Source: Candidatus Hodarchaeota archaeon
Lineage (GTDB): Archaea > Asgardarchaeota > Heimdallarchaeia > Hodarchaeales > Hodarchaeaceae
Length of the DNA: 5,818 nt
Assembly (NCBI GenBank): GCA_016840305.1
Contig: JAEOSP010000601.1
Span: forward strand, 1 to 5,818
Reading direction: 5' to 3'
Positions 1-4,621 of the stretch are shown here, in pieces (the first letter of the stretch is position 1; each line of letters opens with the position of its first letter). Both the position numbers and the translations under genes were made by a program. The notes below the pieces were generated by a model that did not search any database, was not told the DNA's origin, and worked only from the letters and a program-made list of their open reading frames with translations.

Positions 1-1187
1 AAGCCTAATAGAATGTGACCACCAAGGATTGTTAGTTCTTTCATCAATTCAGATAACGATTCAAATCCTAATAAATTTGATGCTTCGAAGATGGCGAACA
101 ACATAATCGCCACTAGAGCTAAATAACCTACCAACTCTGATGGTGTCCGTTTCCCTTCTGTAAGCTCCTTACTAATACCTAATTGGGAAGGAATAGCATT
201 GAAACCCAACCCAGTCAGCAGATCGGTAATCAATCCGGTCACCACTTTCCCCACCATATAGGCAATGGTCACCACCACTGCTGCAGCAAAGATAGTCGGG
301 ATTGCACCTAAAATCAGGTTAAGCATACTGCTAGCAGGTTGAGTGATCGCATCGAGTTTTAGTGCATTAAGTGCTGCAATCAACACTGGTATGATAATCA
401 GGATATAAACGATAAGCCCAACTATCTTAGAGAGTGGAGCGATTCCAAGTCGATCACTTAATCGGTCTCCACCTGTAGCGGCCAGCAAACTAGTAACAAT
501 CCGACTAATAACACGGGCTGCGAACCAACCGATTACCCCAATCAAAACTGCAGCTATTAGATTAGGCAAAAAACCAAGAAATTTGTTCAGCATAGTCTGA
601 ACGGGCTCAAGTAACCCCTCAAGATTTAGCGCACCAAGTATTGCTGGCAGAAAGAGAAGAAAGATCAACCAATACACCACATCACCTATCATTCTGGTCA
701 GTGCCATGCCCTTTTCTTTCGCAGCACGGACCTGGCCACCTATCCTTTCATCCAGCTTGGCAGCATTCAAAACCCGCGTTACAACCAAGCGCAGTGCACT
801 AGCTATAATCCAAGCAATGAGCAATAAAATACCTGCACCTATTAACTGCGGAAGAAACTGAAGGACTTGGCTCATGAGTTGGTTTAAAGGATCTATAACT
901 AGGGTGAGACCTAATACCTGGAAGAAAGCAATTAGCACCAAAATCATGATCAACCAAAACACTACTCTTCCAACCCCTCGTTCAACATCTGGTGCCTCCT
1001 CCCCTTCTCTCCCAGTTATCCAATTTGCCAGTTTATTATCCAATTCCGTTCGTCGAAGTAGGCCACGGACAATAGCCGAAACTATCAAAGCGATGATCCA
1101 TCCAACAACCAGAATTACTAGGGCACCGATAAGGTTAGGTATATAGGCGCCAACCGATTTAGTAATTTGATTTAGAATATCTTGCAT
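1..1187 (-). CDS. Mechanosensitive-channel-like multi-pass membrane protein (conserved TM helix repeats), 3' end outside window
   Basis: The frame is open from ATG at 1187 to the left edge, giving 395 codons without a stop; the C-terminus is missing. The protein starts MQDILNQITKSVGAYIPNLI and is almost wholly hydrophobic. A unit of about 93 residues recurs: an aromatic or Ala residue + 'IP/LP', a Gly/Ala-rich helix with 'GW/AW/AY', then a basic or polar helix end with 'LD..L' (TELDNKL, AKLDERI, GGDRLSDRL). This is the pattern of proteins annotated as 'mechanosensitive ion channel, conserved TM helix' (PF05552-like). No MscS beta domain is visible in the part present. It is paralogous to the plus-strand gene at 4622, with a three-residue insertion near residue 62 (GREGEEAPDVE versus GEKAPNVE). 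Role inferred: inner-membrane channel or osmotic-stress protein; transport activity is not shown by the sequence. Divergently transcribed from its paralogue. Confidence 0.93.
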   Translation of the reverse strand, partial: MQDILNQITKSVGAYIPNLIGALVILVVGWIIALIVSAIVRGLLRRTELDNKLANWITGREGEEAPDVERGVGRVVFWLIMILVLIAFFQVLGLTLVIDPLNQLMSQVLQFLPQLIGAGILLLIAWIIASALRLVVTRVLNAAKLDERIGGQVRAAKEKGMALTRMIGDVVYWLIFLLFLPAILGALNLEGLLEPVQTMLNKFLGFLPNLIAAVLIGVIGWFAARVISRIVTSLLAATGGDRLSDRLGIAPLSKIVGLIVYILIIIPVLIAALNALKLDAITQPASSMLNLILGAIPTIFAAAVVVTIAYMVGKVVTGLITDLLTGLGFNAIPSQLGISKELTEGKRTPSELVGYLALVAIMLFAIFEASNLLGFESLSELMKELTILGGHILLG

Positions 1188-1190
1188 CGC

Positions 1191-1202
1191 CCTCCCCCCT
1201 TT
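1191..1202 (-). promoter_or_regulatory. Ribosome binding site of the left channel gene
   Basis: Read on the minus strand this is AAAGGGGGGAGG, followed by GCG and then ATG at 1187. A second in-frame ATG lies 18 nt upstream at 1205, but it would place this purine tract inside the coding region and has no such tract before it. The start at 1187 also matches the paralogue (MQDI versus MQTI), so 1187 is preferred. Confidence 0.75.
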
Positions 1203-1264
1203 CATAGTTTACAATTATTTCTAATAGGAATATAACATGAATCAACATTTTTTACTAAATAATA

Positions 1265-1296
1265 GCTGCTTAGTATTAGTAATTCAACTAAGCAGC
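1265..1296 (-). promoter_or_regulatory. Perfect 10-bp stem-loop in the leader of the left channel gene
   Basis: GCTGCTTAGT (1265-1274) is exactly the reverse complement of ACTAAGCAGC (1287-1296), with a 12-nt loop. It lies 78-109 nt upstream of the start codon at 1187. No T tract follows the stem on either strand, so it does not look like an intrinsic terminator. It could be a leader RNA structure, an mRNA stabiliser or a protein-binding dyad. The structure is directly visible; the role is inferred. Confidence 0.55.
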
Positions 1297-1398
1297 AATT
1301 TGAAGAAATTTCTTATTTTCTTTCATTATCAATATGATATAGATTTTTTTGTTATCTACTCTCATAAACTTAATCAATCTATAAATTTTGTTCATGTT

Positions 1399-1429
1399 AT
1401 TATTTTTAATATAAAATTTGTATTGTCAA
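1399..1429 (-). promoter_or_regulatory. Possible sigma70-type promoter for the left channel gene
   Basis: On the minus strand a perfect TTGACA lies at 1429-1424, followed 19 bp later by AATAAT (1404-1399); AAAAAT at a 16-bp spacing is an alternative -10. The spacing is not ideal and the surroundings are AT-rich, so chance matches are likely. If real, the transcript would carry a leader of about 200 nt containing the 1265-1296 hairpin. Confidence 0.3.
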
Positions 1430-1586
1430 GAGAAATATGTTACACCGTTGAAGCTGAATTGCTTAAATAATAAATCATTTTGTAAATGGCTGCATTTTTG
1501 AGAACAGGAAAGCTAAAATCTTAAGGTTTTTATATCAAGTCTTCACTAAATCTCCTCCGGAAGGTGAACCTTATCTATGGCACCCA

Positions 1587-1772
1587 GTAAAAGGCAGGGC
1601 TTTGTCTCTGCCTTTTTCTTTGTCTACATCTTGTATCTTCCCTCTGCTTACTAAAATTCAACACTACTACCATGGTTAGCAAATAGTAGAAGGACCAAAT
1701 TTTTAACATTTGCAGATGTATCTTACAGTAAACACCTGCCTGAAAACTACTAGAGCAGCATGCAAGTACTTG
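1587..1772 (+). repeat. Dispersed ~190-bp repeat, copy A (most diverged)
   Basis: First of three direct copies (others at 3537-3727 and 4071-4266). Shared landmarks in order are: AAAAGGCAG and a hairpin, the block CTCTG..TTTTTCTTT, TTGTAT, ACTACTACCAT (1664-1674), TATCTTACAGTAAA (1718-1731, exact in copy C), CTGAAAAC and GCAAGTA. In the frame read as YYHQG...NYQH in the other copies, this one has two stop codons (the first TAG at 1677-1679), so it cannot encode the same peptide. It is best seen as a decayed or non-coding copy. Confidence 0.65.
1593..1620 (+). terminator. Intrinsic-terminator-like hairpin at the left end of repeat A
   Basis: GGCAGGG (1593-1599) pairs with CTCTGCC (1606-1612) across a 6-nt loop, with one G-U pair, and is followed directly by TTTTTCTTT. 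This is a standard Rho-independent shape on the plus strand. No clear plus-strand gene ends just upstream, so it may be kept only as part of the repeat. Confidence 0.6.
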
Positions 1773-1783
1773 AATTATTTTGC

Positions 1784-1972
1784 TCATTTTAGGTACTGCA
1801 ATATATCGTGGTTAGAATCCTGCCAAAGAATCTCATGAAATCCTGCTTTTTGCATTTCCCTCATGACCTCCATTATTCTCAATTGACATTTCACAAGGGA
1901 TTTACTATTAAAATAGTTAGGAGGGTGACAATGAAAAAGGATTTTTAGGAAAGGCCTTATAGCCCCATTGTC
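1784..1972 (-). pseudogene. 3' remnant of an unidentified protein gene (62 codons)
   Basis: On the minus strand a frame is open from just after a TAA at 1975-1973 to the TGA at 1786-1784. Its product does not look random: it contains RPFLKILFHCHPPNYFNSK, then an amphipathic stretch with MEVMREMQKAGFHEILW, and ends ILQYLK. The order 'hydrophobic strand, H-x-H-P, then helix ending in ..AGF' is reminiscent of the C-terminal part of polysaccharide-deacetylase-like enzymes, but that is a weak impression and not an assignment. There is no ribosome binding site or upstream coding part. The upstream side has been replaced by the leader and start of the exported-protein gene at 2035, so it looks like a truncated, dead gene end. 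Confidence 0.35.
1883..1911 (+). promoter_or_regulatory. Candidate promoter of the exported-protein operon
   Basis: A perfect TTGACA (1883-1888) is followed after 17 bp by TATTAA (1906-1911, 4/6 to the -10 consensus), with overlapping TAAAAT. A transcript starting near 1918 would have a leader of about 117 nt before the ATG at 2035. That leader includes a 5-codon open frame with a strong ribosome binding site (1931-1948). The caveat is that this segment is also antisense to the gene remnant at 1784-1972. Confidence 0.4.
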
Positions 1973-2040
1973 TTAGATGTAGTCTGAGAAGGTGGGATTT
2001 TTTATCTGAGAACCCTTAGAAAAAGGAGGTCAAGATGAGA
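1972..2040 (+). repeat. Duplicated leader, copy 1
   Basis: Matches 2495-2563. The core TCTGAGAAGGTGG (1983-1995) is identical, and both copies have TTAGAT just upstream, a T-rich stretch after the core, then AAAGGAGG(T/G)C(A/G)AG and ATGAGA. The core lies 52 nt before the start codon here and 49 nt in copy 2. Both the untranslated leader and the first codons (ATG AGA) are shared, which suggests that the two exported-protein genes were seeded by a duplicated 5' module or that the leader is kept for a regulatory reason. Confidence 0.65.
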
Positions 2041-2478
2041 AAGTTATTATCCGTATTTTTAATTATGCTTATTGTTTCTTGTGGGACTACCTATGCCAGT
2101 GATTATGGCGTAAATGGTGATGAAAAAGTTATAGAAAATTCTGGTTTAGAGGGTAAGCATTACCTTGTTTTTGTATTTTTGCTTGCGGGGTGTATTCCTC
2201 TGGCCTCACCTGTTGGCTTTTCTTTCGATGAATTAGGTAACTTTTATATATTTCCACTTAATCGTATCTTCACAGATTACTCAGGTCCCTACACACAAAC
2301 TGGAACTACATTCAGCGCTCATTGTGAATATAAATCACTTAATATCCCCCATGAATTTGATTACGAAGGAACTATTTCGGGGATTTTTATCCATGGTAAT
2401 TTTACAGGACAAGGTGTGATAGGTGATGAAATTGTTATACCTGGCAAAGGATTTTTCTTTGGGTTTTATCTATTTTAA
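2035..2478 (+). CDS. Small exported protein with two lipobox-like motifs, function unknown
   Basis: 147 aa, not recognised. The start ATG follows AAAAAGGAGG by 6 nt. Residues 1-21 form a signal peptide: MRKLL, a hydrophobic core, then either a lipobox (IVSC, Cys16) or a signal peptidase I site (TYA before Ser22). A second hydrophobic stretch at 43-52 ends in LLAGC (Cys53), again lipobox-like, with basic K41 in front; there is no Met or ribosome binding site that would let it start there. The rest (60-147) is rich in Gly, Phe, Tyr and Thr and is probably beta-stranded, ending in an aromatic tail GFFFGFYLF. Such a terminal Phe can be an outer-membrane targeting signal, but the protein is short for a barrel. 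The next gene starts 79 nt downstream with a similar leader and no terminator between, so the two are probably cotranscribed. Confidence 0.8.
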   Translation: MRKLLSVFLIMLIVSCGTTYASDYGVNGDEKVIENSGLEGKHYLVFVFLLAGCIPLASPVGFSFDELGNFYIFPLNRIFTDYSGPYTQTGTTFSAHCEYKSLNIPHEFDYEGTISGIFIHGNFTGQGVIGDEIVIPGKGFFFGFYLF

Positions 2479-2494
2479 AGCAGAAGTAGAATAG

Positions 2495-2563
2495 TTTTAG
2501 ATTTGGTTTCTGAGAAGGTGGAGTTTGTTACTAACCTAATTCAGAAAGGAGGGCGAGATGAGA
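2495..2563 (+). repeat. Duplicated leader, copy 2
   Basis: Second copy of the leader at 1972-2040, with the identical core TCTGAGAAGGTGG at 2509-2521 and the ribosome binding site AAAGGAGG before ATG at 2558. It fills most of the gap between the two exported-protein genes. An 11-bp sequence just upstream, AAGTAGAATAG (2484-2494), recurs after the second gene (3504-3514), so the 3' flanks are related too. Confidence 0.65.
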
Positions 2564-3505
2564 TTAAGAAAATATTTAATTGTAGTAGCTTTAATCTTTA
2601 TAGGTATGGCATTTTTGAGAGCGAATGTATCAGCATACGATATGGCTGAATACTATCCTCTAAATCAGGAAGATAAGTGGACATATTTGGTGACTGGAAT
2701 GTTTCCTATGCCTCCTATGCTGGTTACAATTGTCATAAATGGCACAGAATTGGTTAATGGAGTGGAAACAATAAAATCAGAAACGAGGATGCCTCTTTCT
2801 CTAAGTGAAGTCTACTCTTGTATAGCTATGGACTCCGAAGGCACTAAGATGTACAAAGATTATGGTGTAGGTGGATTTGGTACATTTAGAATTTATGACC
2901 CACCATTGATATTTATGCCTGACCAGGCTGATCTAGGGGAAAGTTACCAATGGTCCTCTTCATATTCAGAATACTCCATTGATGCTGGTACTCTAATTAA
3001 CACGGGTACTGTGAGCGCCACGTTTTCCATCGAATCAGTGGAGGATGTGACTGTTCCAGTTGGAACTTTCGAAGATTGTCTAAAGATTTCTATGTCAGAT
3101 ACTTATCAATCATCCGATGGTGGGACTATAGGGATGTACCACACTGCGTGGTTTGCCCATAATTTTAGAGATATAAAACATGATGTTACCGTGAAAATGA
3201 GTTCTCTGGGGGAGGAAAATATTGATTTTACTATGACTATGGAACTCATAAGAGCTACTGTTGATGGGGTAGATTATGGTTGTCTTGCAACCTCTGCACT
3301 GGGAGGAGATTCCAGGGATAATGACCTCAACATATTAAGGAAATTCAGGGATAAAGTACTCAGTAACACCCCAGAAGGTCAGGAGATAATAAGACTATAC
3401 TATGAGTGGAATCCTGCCATAGTCAAAGCAATGGAGGAGGATGAAGCATTTAAGAAAAAGGTGAAGGCACTAATTGATGGGATTTTGCTATTGATTAGGG
3501 AGTAA
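2558..3505 (+). CDS. Secreted protein with YYPL..W-Y domain and CFI-box-like C-terminus
   Basis: 315 aa. The ATG follows AAAGGAGGGCGAG, a strong ribosome binding site. Residues 1-26 are a Sec signal peptide (MRLRKYL, hydrophobic core, VSA before Tyr27). The mature part opens with EYYPLNQEDKWTYLV (31-45), a motif common at the start of secreted bacterial proteins of unknown function. It carries the usual later signature VPVGTFEDCLKI (166-177) and an aromatic 'AWFAHNFRDIKHD' segment (197-209) where relatives have 'WFAPG.G.VK'. Residues 242-290 resemble the CFI-box C-terminal domain (consensus CFIATAAYG...LR.FRD..L...GQ..+.LYY..SP..): here CLATSALGG, then LRKFRDKVL, GQEIIRLYYEWNPAI. The first motif is altered (Leu for Phe-Ile, Leu for Tyr). 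The tail is a Lys/Glu helix plus a hydrophobic end. The role is unknown; the protein is likely periplasmic or surface-attached. Last gene of a probable two-gene operon; a terminator follows at 3543. Confidence 0.93.
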   Translation: MRLRKYLIVVALIFIGMAFLRANVSAYDMAEYYPLNQEDKWTYLVTGMFPMPPMLVTIVINGTELVNGVETIKSETRMPLSLSEVYSCIAMDSEGTKMYKDYGVGGFGTFRIYDPPLIFMPDQADLGESYQWSSSYSEYSIDAGTLINTGTVSATFSIESVEDVTVPVGTFEDCLKISMSDTYQSSDGGTIGMYHTAWFAHNFRDIKHDVTVKMSSLGEENIDFTMTMELIRATVDGVDYGCLATSALGGDSRDNDLNILRKFRDKVLSNTPEGQEIIRLYYEWNPAIVKAMEEDEAFKKKVKALIDGILLLIRE

Positions 3506-3536
3506 GTAGAATAGATTATATGATGTGGCAAATTTT

Positions 3537-3727
3537 ATGAAAGGCAGAGTCAAAATTTGGCTCTGTCTTTTTCTTTTGTTTATGTCTATATGTTGTATGT
3601 GCCAATTCTCCGTAAAAAGTTTAAATTACTACCATCAAGGATACCTCCCAGAAAGCCGAAATTATCAACACTACCGAACGTATGTCAAAGTAAAATTTCG
3701 CTGAAGGTGACTTTTGCTTGTATCAAG
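3537..3727 (+). repeat. Dispersed ~190-bp repeat, copy B, with possible 55-codon frame
   Basis: Second direct copy. It shares with copy C a 25-nt exact match (CCAGAAAGCCGAAATTATCA then ACACT, 3648-3672), plus TGGCTCTGTCTTTTT and CTACCATCAAGGA. Its left end is the terminator of the upstream operon. A frame from ATG 3537 to TGA 3704 encodes 55 aa with a hydrophobic, Cys-rich N-terminus (KIWLCLFLLFMSICCMCQ) and then YYHQGYLPESRNYQH; copy C keeps the same ATG position and the same second half. However, no ribosome binding site precedes the ATG, while nearby genes have strong ones. A non-coding repeat carrying a terminator is at least as likely as a small secreted peptide gene. Confidence 0.7.
3543..3578 (+). 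terminator. Intrinsic terminator of the exported-protein operon
   Basis: GGCAGAG (3543-3549) pairs with CTCTGTC (3561-3567) with one G-U pair across an 11-nt loop, followed by TTTTTCTTTTG. It lies 38 nt after the stop codon of the 315-aa gene. It forms the left end of repeat copy B, so the repeat supplies the terminator. Confidence 0.8.
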
Positions 3728-3782
3728 AAATGTGAAAAATAGGCGCGATCAATCTCACTAACGACCCCTCTTGCAAGTCATG

Positions 3783-3908
3783 TCATTGCTTCGGGAACCC
3801 TTGGTGCTTTTTTTCTTCCTTCTTTAGCTTCTTCGCGGCCCTTTTTTCCATCAGGGTTTTTGCCGGTTCCTTCTTTACGCTCTTCTTACTGTTCATGCCT
3901 TTGGTCAT
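3783..3908 (-). CDS. Small lysine-rich basic protein (41 aa)
   Basis: The ATG at 3908 follows AAGGAG (3922-3917) by 8 nt, and the frame ends at TGA 3785-3783. The product reads MTKGMNSKKSVKKEPAKTLM, continues EKRAAKKLKKEEKK and ends HQGFPKQ. About one third of residues are Lys or Arg. The order 'KKEPAKTL.EKRAAKK.KK' resembles very short lysine-rich hypothetical proteins seen in proteobacterial genomes; this is recalled, not searched. The protein has no membrane segment or signal, so it is likely cytoplasmic and may bind nucleic acid or ribosomes because of its charge; that is inference. An internal ATG at codon 5 is possible, but the ribosome binding site fits the first. A near-consensus promoter lies upstream (3975-4003), which supports a real, independently transcribed gene between repeat copies B and C. 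Confidence 0.82.
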   Translation of the reverse strand: MTKGMNSKKSVKKEPAKTLMEKRAAKKLKKEEKKHQGFPKQ

Positions 3909-3943
3909 GGTTTTTGCTCCTTATGATTGAGGTTTTTGGTATT

Positions 3944-3975
3944 TTTTGATAAGAAGTTCCCTTTTGATAGGGGAA
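3944..3975 (-). promoter_or_regulatory. Direct and inverted repeats at the start of the lysine-rich gene's leader
   Basis: TTTTGATA occurs at 3944-3951 and again at 3962-3969, 18 bp apart, in the same orientation. TTCCC (3957-3961) and GGGAA (3971-3975) form an inverted repeat that touches the -10 box. The elements sit around the expected transcription start (~3968), where a repressor site or a 5' hairpin would act. The pattern is visible; the role is inferred. Confidence 0.35.
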
Positions 3976-4003
3976 GTATATAGTGGAGTCACCTGTATGT
4001 CAA
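3975..4003 (-). promoter_or_regulatory. Near-consensus sigma70 promoter of the lysine-rich protein gene
   Basis: On the minus strand a perfect TTGACA (4003-3998) is separated by exactly 17 bp from TATACT (3980-3975, 5/6 to TATAAT). Expected transcription start is near 3968, giving a leader of about 60 nt with the AAGGAG site at 3922-3917. This is the best promoter in the window. Confidence 0.8.
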
Positions 4004-4070
4004 TATATACACAAGATGTACAACACCACCTGATGAAAAATTCTTGATTATTTTATAACAATTCAACAAA

Positions 4071-4266
4071 ATGTCAGCTAGGGTCATAACTGGCTCTGTC
4101 TTTTTATTTGGTGTGTCTGCATATTGTATATTTCTGTTTCAGGGAAAAACTTTTTACTACTACCATCAAGGACACTTTCCAGAAAGCCGAAATTATCAAC
4201 ACTTCGATGTGTATCTTACAGTAAATGCTTATCTGAAAACGACCTCAAAATTTTGCAAGTATCTTA
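4071..4266 (+). repeat. Dispersed ~190-bp repeat, copy C, with open frame
   Basis: Third direct copy, best matched to copy B in the middle and to copy A near the right end (TATCTTACAGTAAA at 4212-4225). The left hairpin is present with different bases: AGCTAG (4076-4081) pairs with CTGGCT (4090-4095), followed by CTGTCTTTTTATTT. A frame from ATG 4071 to TAA 4295 gives 74 aa with a hydrophobic N-terminus, then FYYYHQGHFPESRNYQHF and VYLTVNAYLKTT. Between ATG and YYHQG it differs from copy B by a 1-nt and a 2-nt deletion, a net of one codon, so the frame is restored. No ribosome binding site precedes the ATG. Confidence 0.68.
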
Positions 4267-4449
4267 CATTTTCGAGATTCTTTACATTTTGGTAAAACAT
4301 AGATATTACGGATAATTTAGACACCACTACATGTTGAGTGTTATCTCTCAAAAAAAATCTTATGCGCTTTATTAATTTTCTGTTAATTCTCGCATAGTTG
4401 TTCGCATCTGAAAATCTTATTTTTACTTTTTTAAAATCAATATTTCAGT

Positions 4450-4455
4450 TATAAT
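4450..4455 (+). promoter_or_regulatory. -10 box of a candidate promoter for the right channel gene
   Basis: A perfect TATAAT with no good -35 at 16-18 bp (only T-rich sequence; TTTACT at 4422-4427 is 22 bp away). It would start transcription near 4462 and give a leader of about 160 nt. It may need an activator if real. Confidence 0.4.
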
Positions 4456-4478
4456 CTACTAACCAGCAATCCTAAAGT

Positions 4479-4494
4479 TGATACTACAGTATCA
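4479..4494. promoter_or_regulatory. Perfect dyad TGATACT-AC-AGTATCA, possible operator
   Basis: Seven-bp half-sites with a 2-bp centre, exact on both sides. It lies about 24 bp downstream of the TATAAT box, where a dimeric repressor could block transcription, or it could form a small hairpin in the leader. Nothing similar was seen in front of the left channel gene. Confidence 0.45.
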
Positions 4495-4621
4495 CACTTG
4501 AAGTAAATTCCTGCTTGAAGGTAAGTTACAAGGATTACTTTTTAGAGGGAAAGGAGGTGAGAGATAAAGATTTTTGTAACTGGATTTGTCAACCTTTAAC
4601 AACAAAAGGGAGGGAAGAACA

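Larger units (their letters stand above)
1206..1586. other. AT-rich intergenic region upstream of the left channel gene
   Basis: This stretch has very low GC content and long A and T runs. It holds a perfect hairpin (1265-1296) and a possible minus-strand promoter (1399-1429), both listed separately. An open frame on the plus strand at 1237-1470 has no ribosome binding site and a low-complexity Phe/Ile/Asn-rich product, so it is not called. From 1467 to 1676 another plus frame is open for 70 codons and reads protein-like in part (KSPPEGEPYLWHPVKGRA), but it has no ATG and runs into repeat copy A. It may be a decayed gene end or chance. Confidence 0.6.
4296..4621 (+). other. Intergenic region and leader of the right channel gene
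   Basis: No gene is visible here. The region contains a weak inverted repeat (TATGCG 4361-4366 / CGCATA 4391-4396), a TATAAT box (4450-4455), a perfect dyad (4479-4494), and two purine-rich tracts. The tract AAAGGAGGTGA near 4551 looks like a strong ribosome binding site but has no suitable start codon after it. The second, AAAGGGAGGGA (4606-4616), is the site used for the channel gene. Confidence 0.6.

Noticed and set aside
874..1146. Open frame on the plus strand inside the left channel gene
   Set aside because: Antisense shadow of a strongly supported coding region; Ser/Thr/Arg/Pro-rich product typical of such shadows.
1237..1470. 77-codon open frame on the plus strand upstream of the left channel gene
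   Set aside because: No ribosome binding site, very AT-rich, low-complexity Phe/Ile/Asn/Leu product, and it overlaps the likely leader of the minus-strand gene.
1575..1787. 70-codon minus-strand open frame whose ATG overlaps the stop of the gene remnant (ATGA)
   Set aside because: It is the reverse of repeat copy A, its product has no protein-like pattern, and the overlap looks accidental.
1805..1825. GGTTAGAATCC resembling a tRNA T-loop
   Set aside because: No acceptor stem, anticodon arm or D arm can be folded around it; it lies inside the minus-strand remnant.
1587..4266. Direct repeats considered as a CRISPR array or insertion sequence ends
   Set aside because: Copies are ~190 bp, diverged and separated by unequal stretches with genes; there is no short regular repeat, no transposase and no terminal inverted repeats.
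4549..4590. Strong ribosome-binding-like tract AAAGGAGGTGA suggesting a leader peptide before the right channel gene
   Set aside because: No ATG, GTG or TTG lies at a workable distance with an open frame; the nearby TTG is followed at once by TAA.
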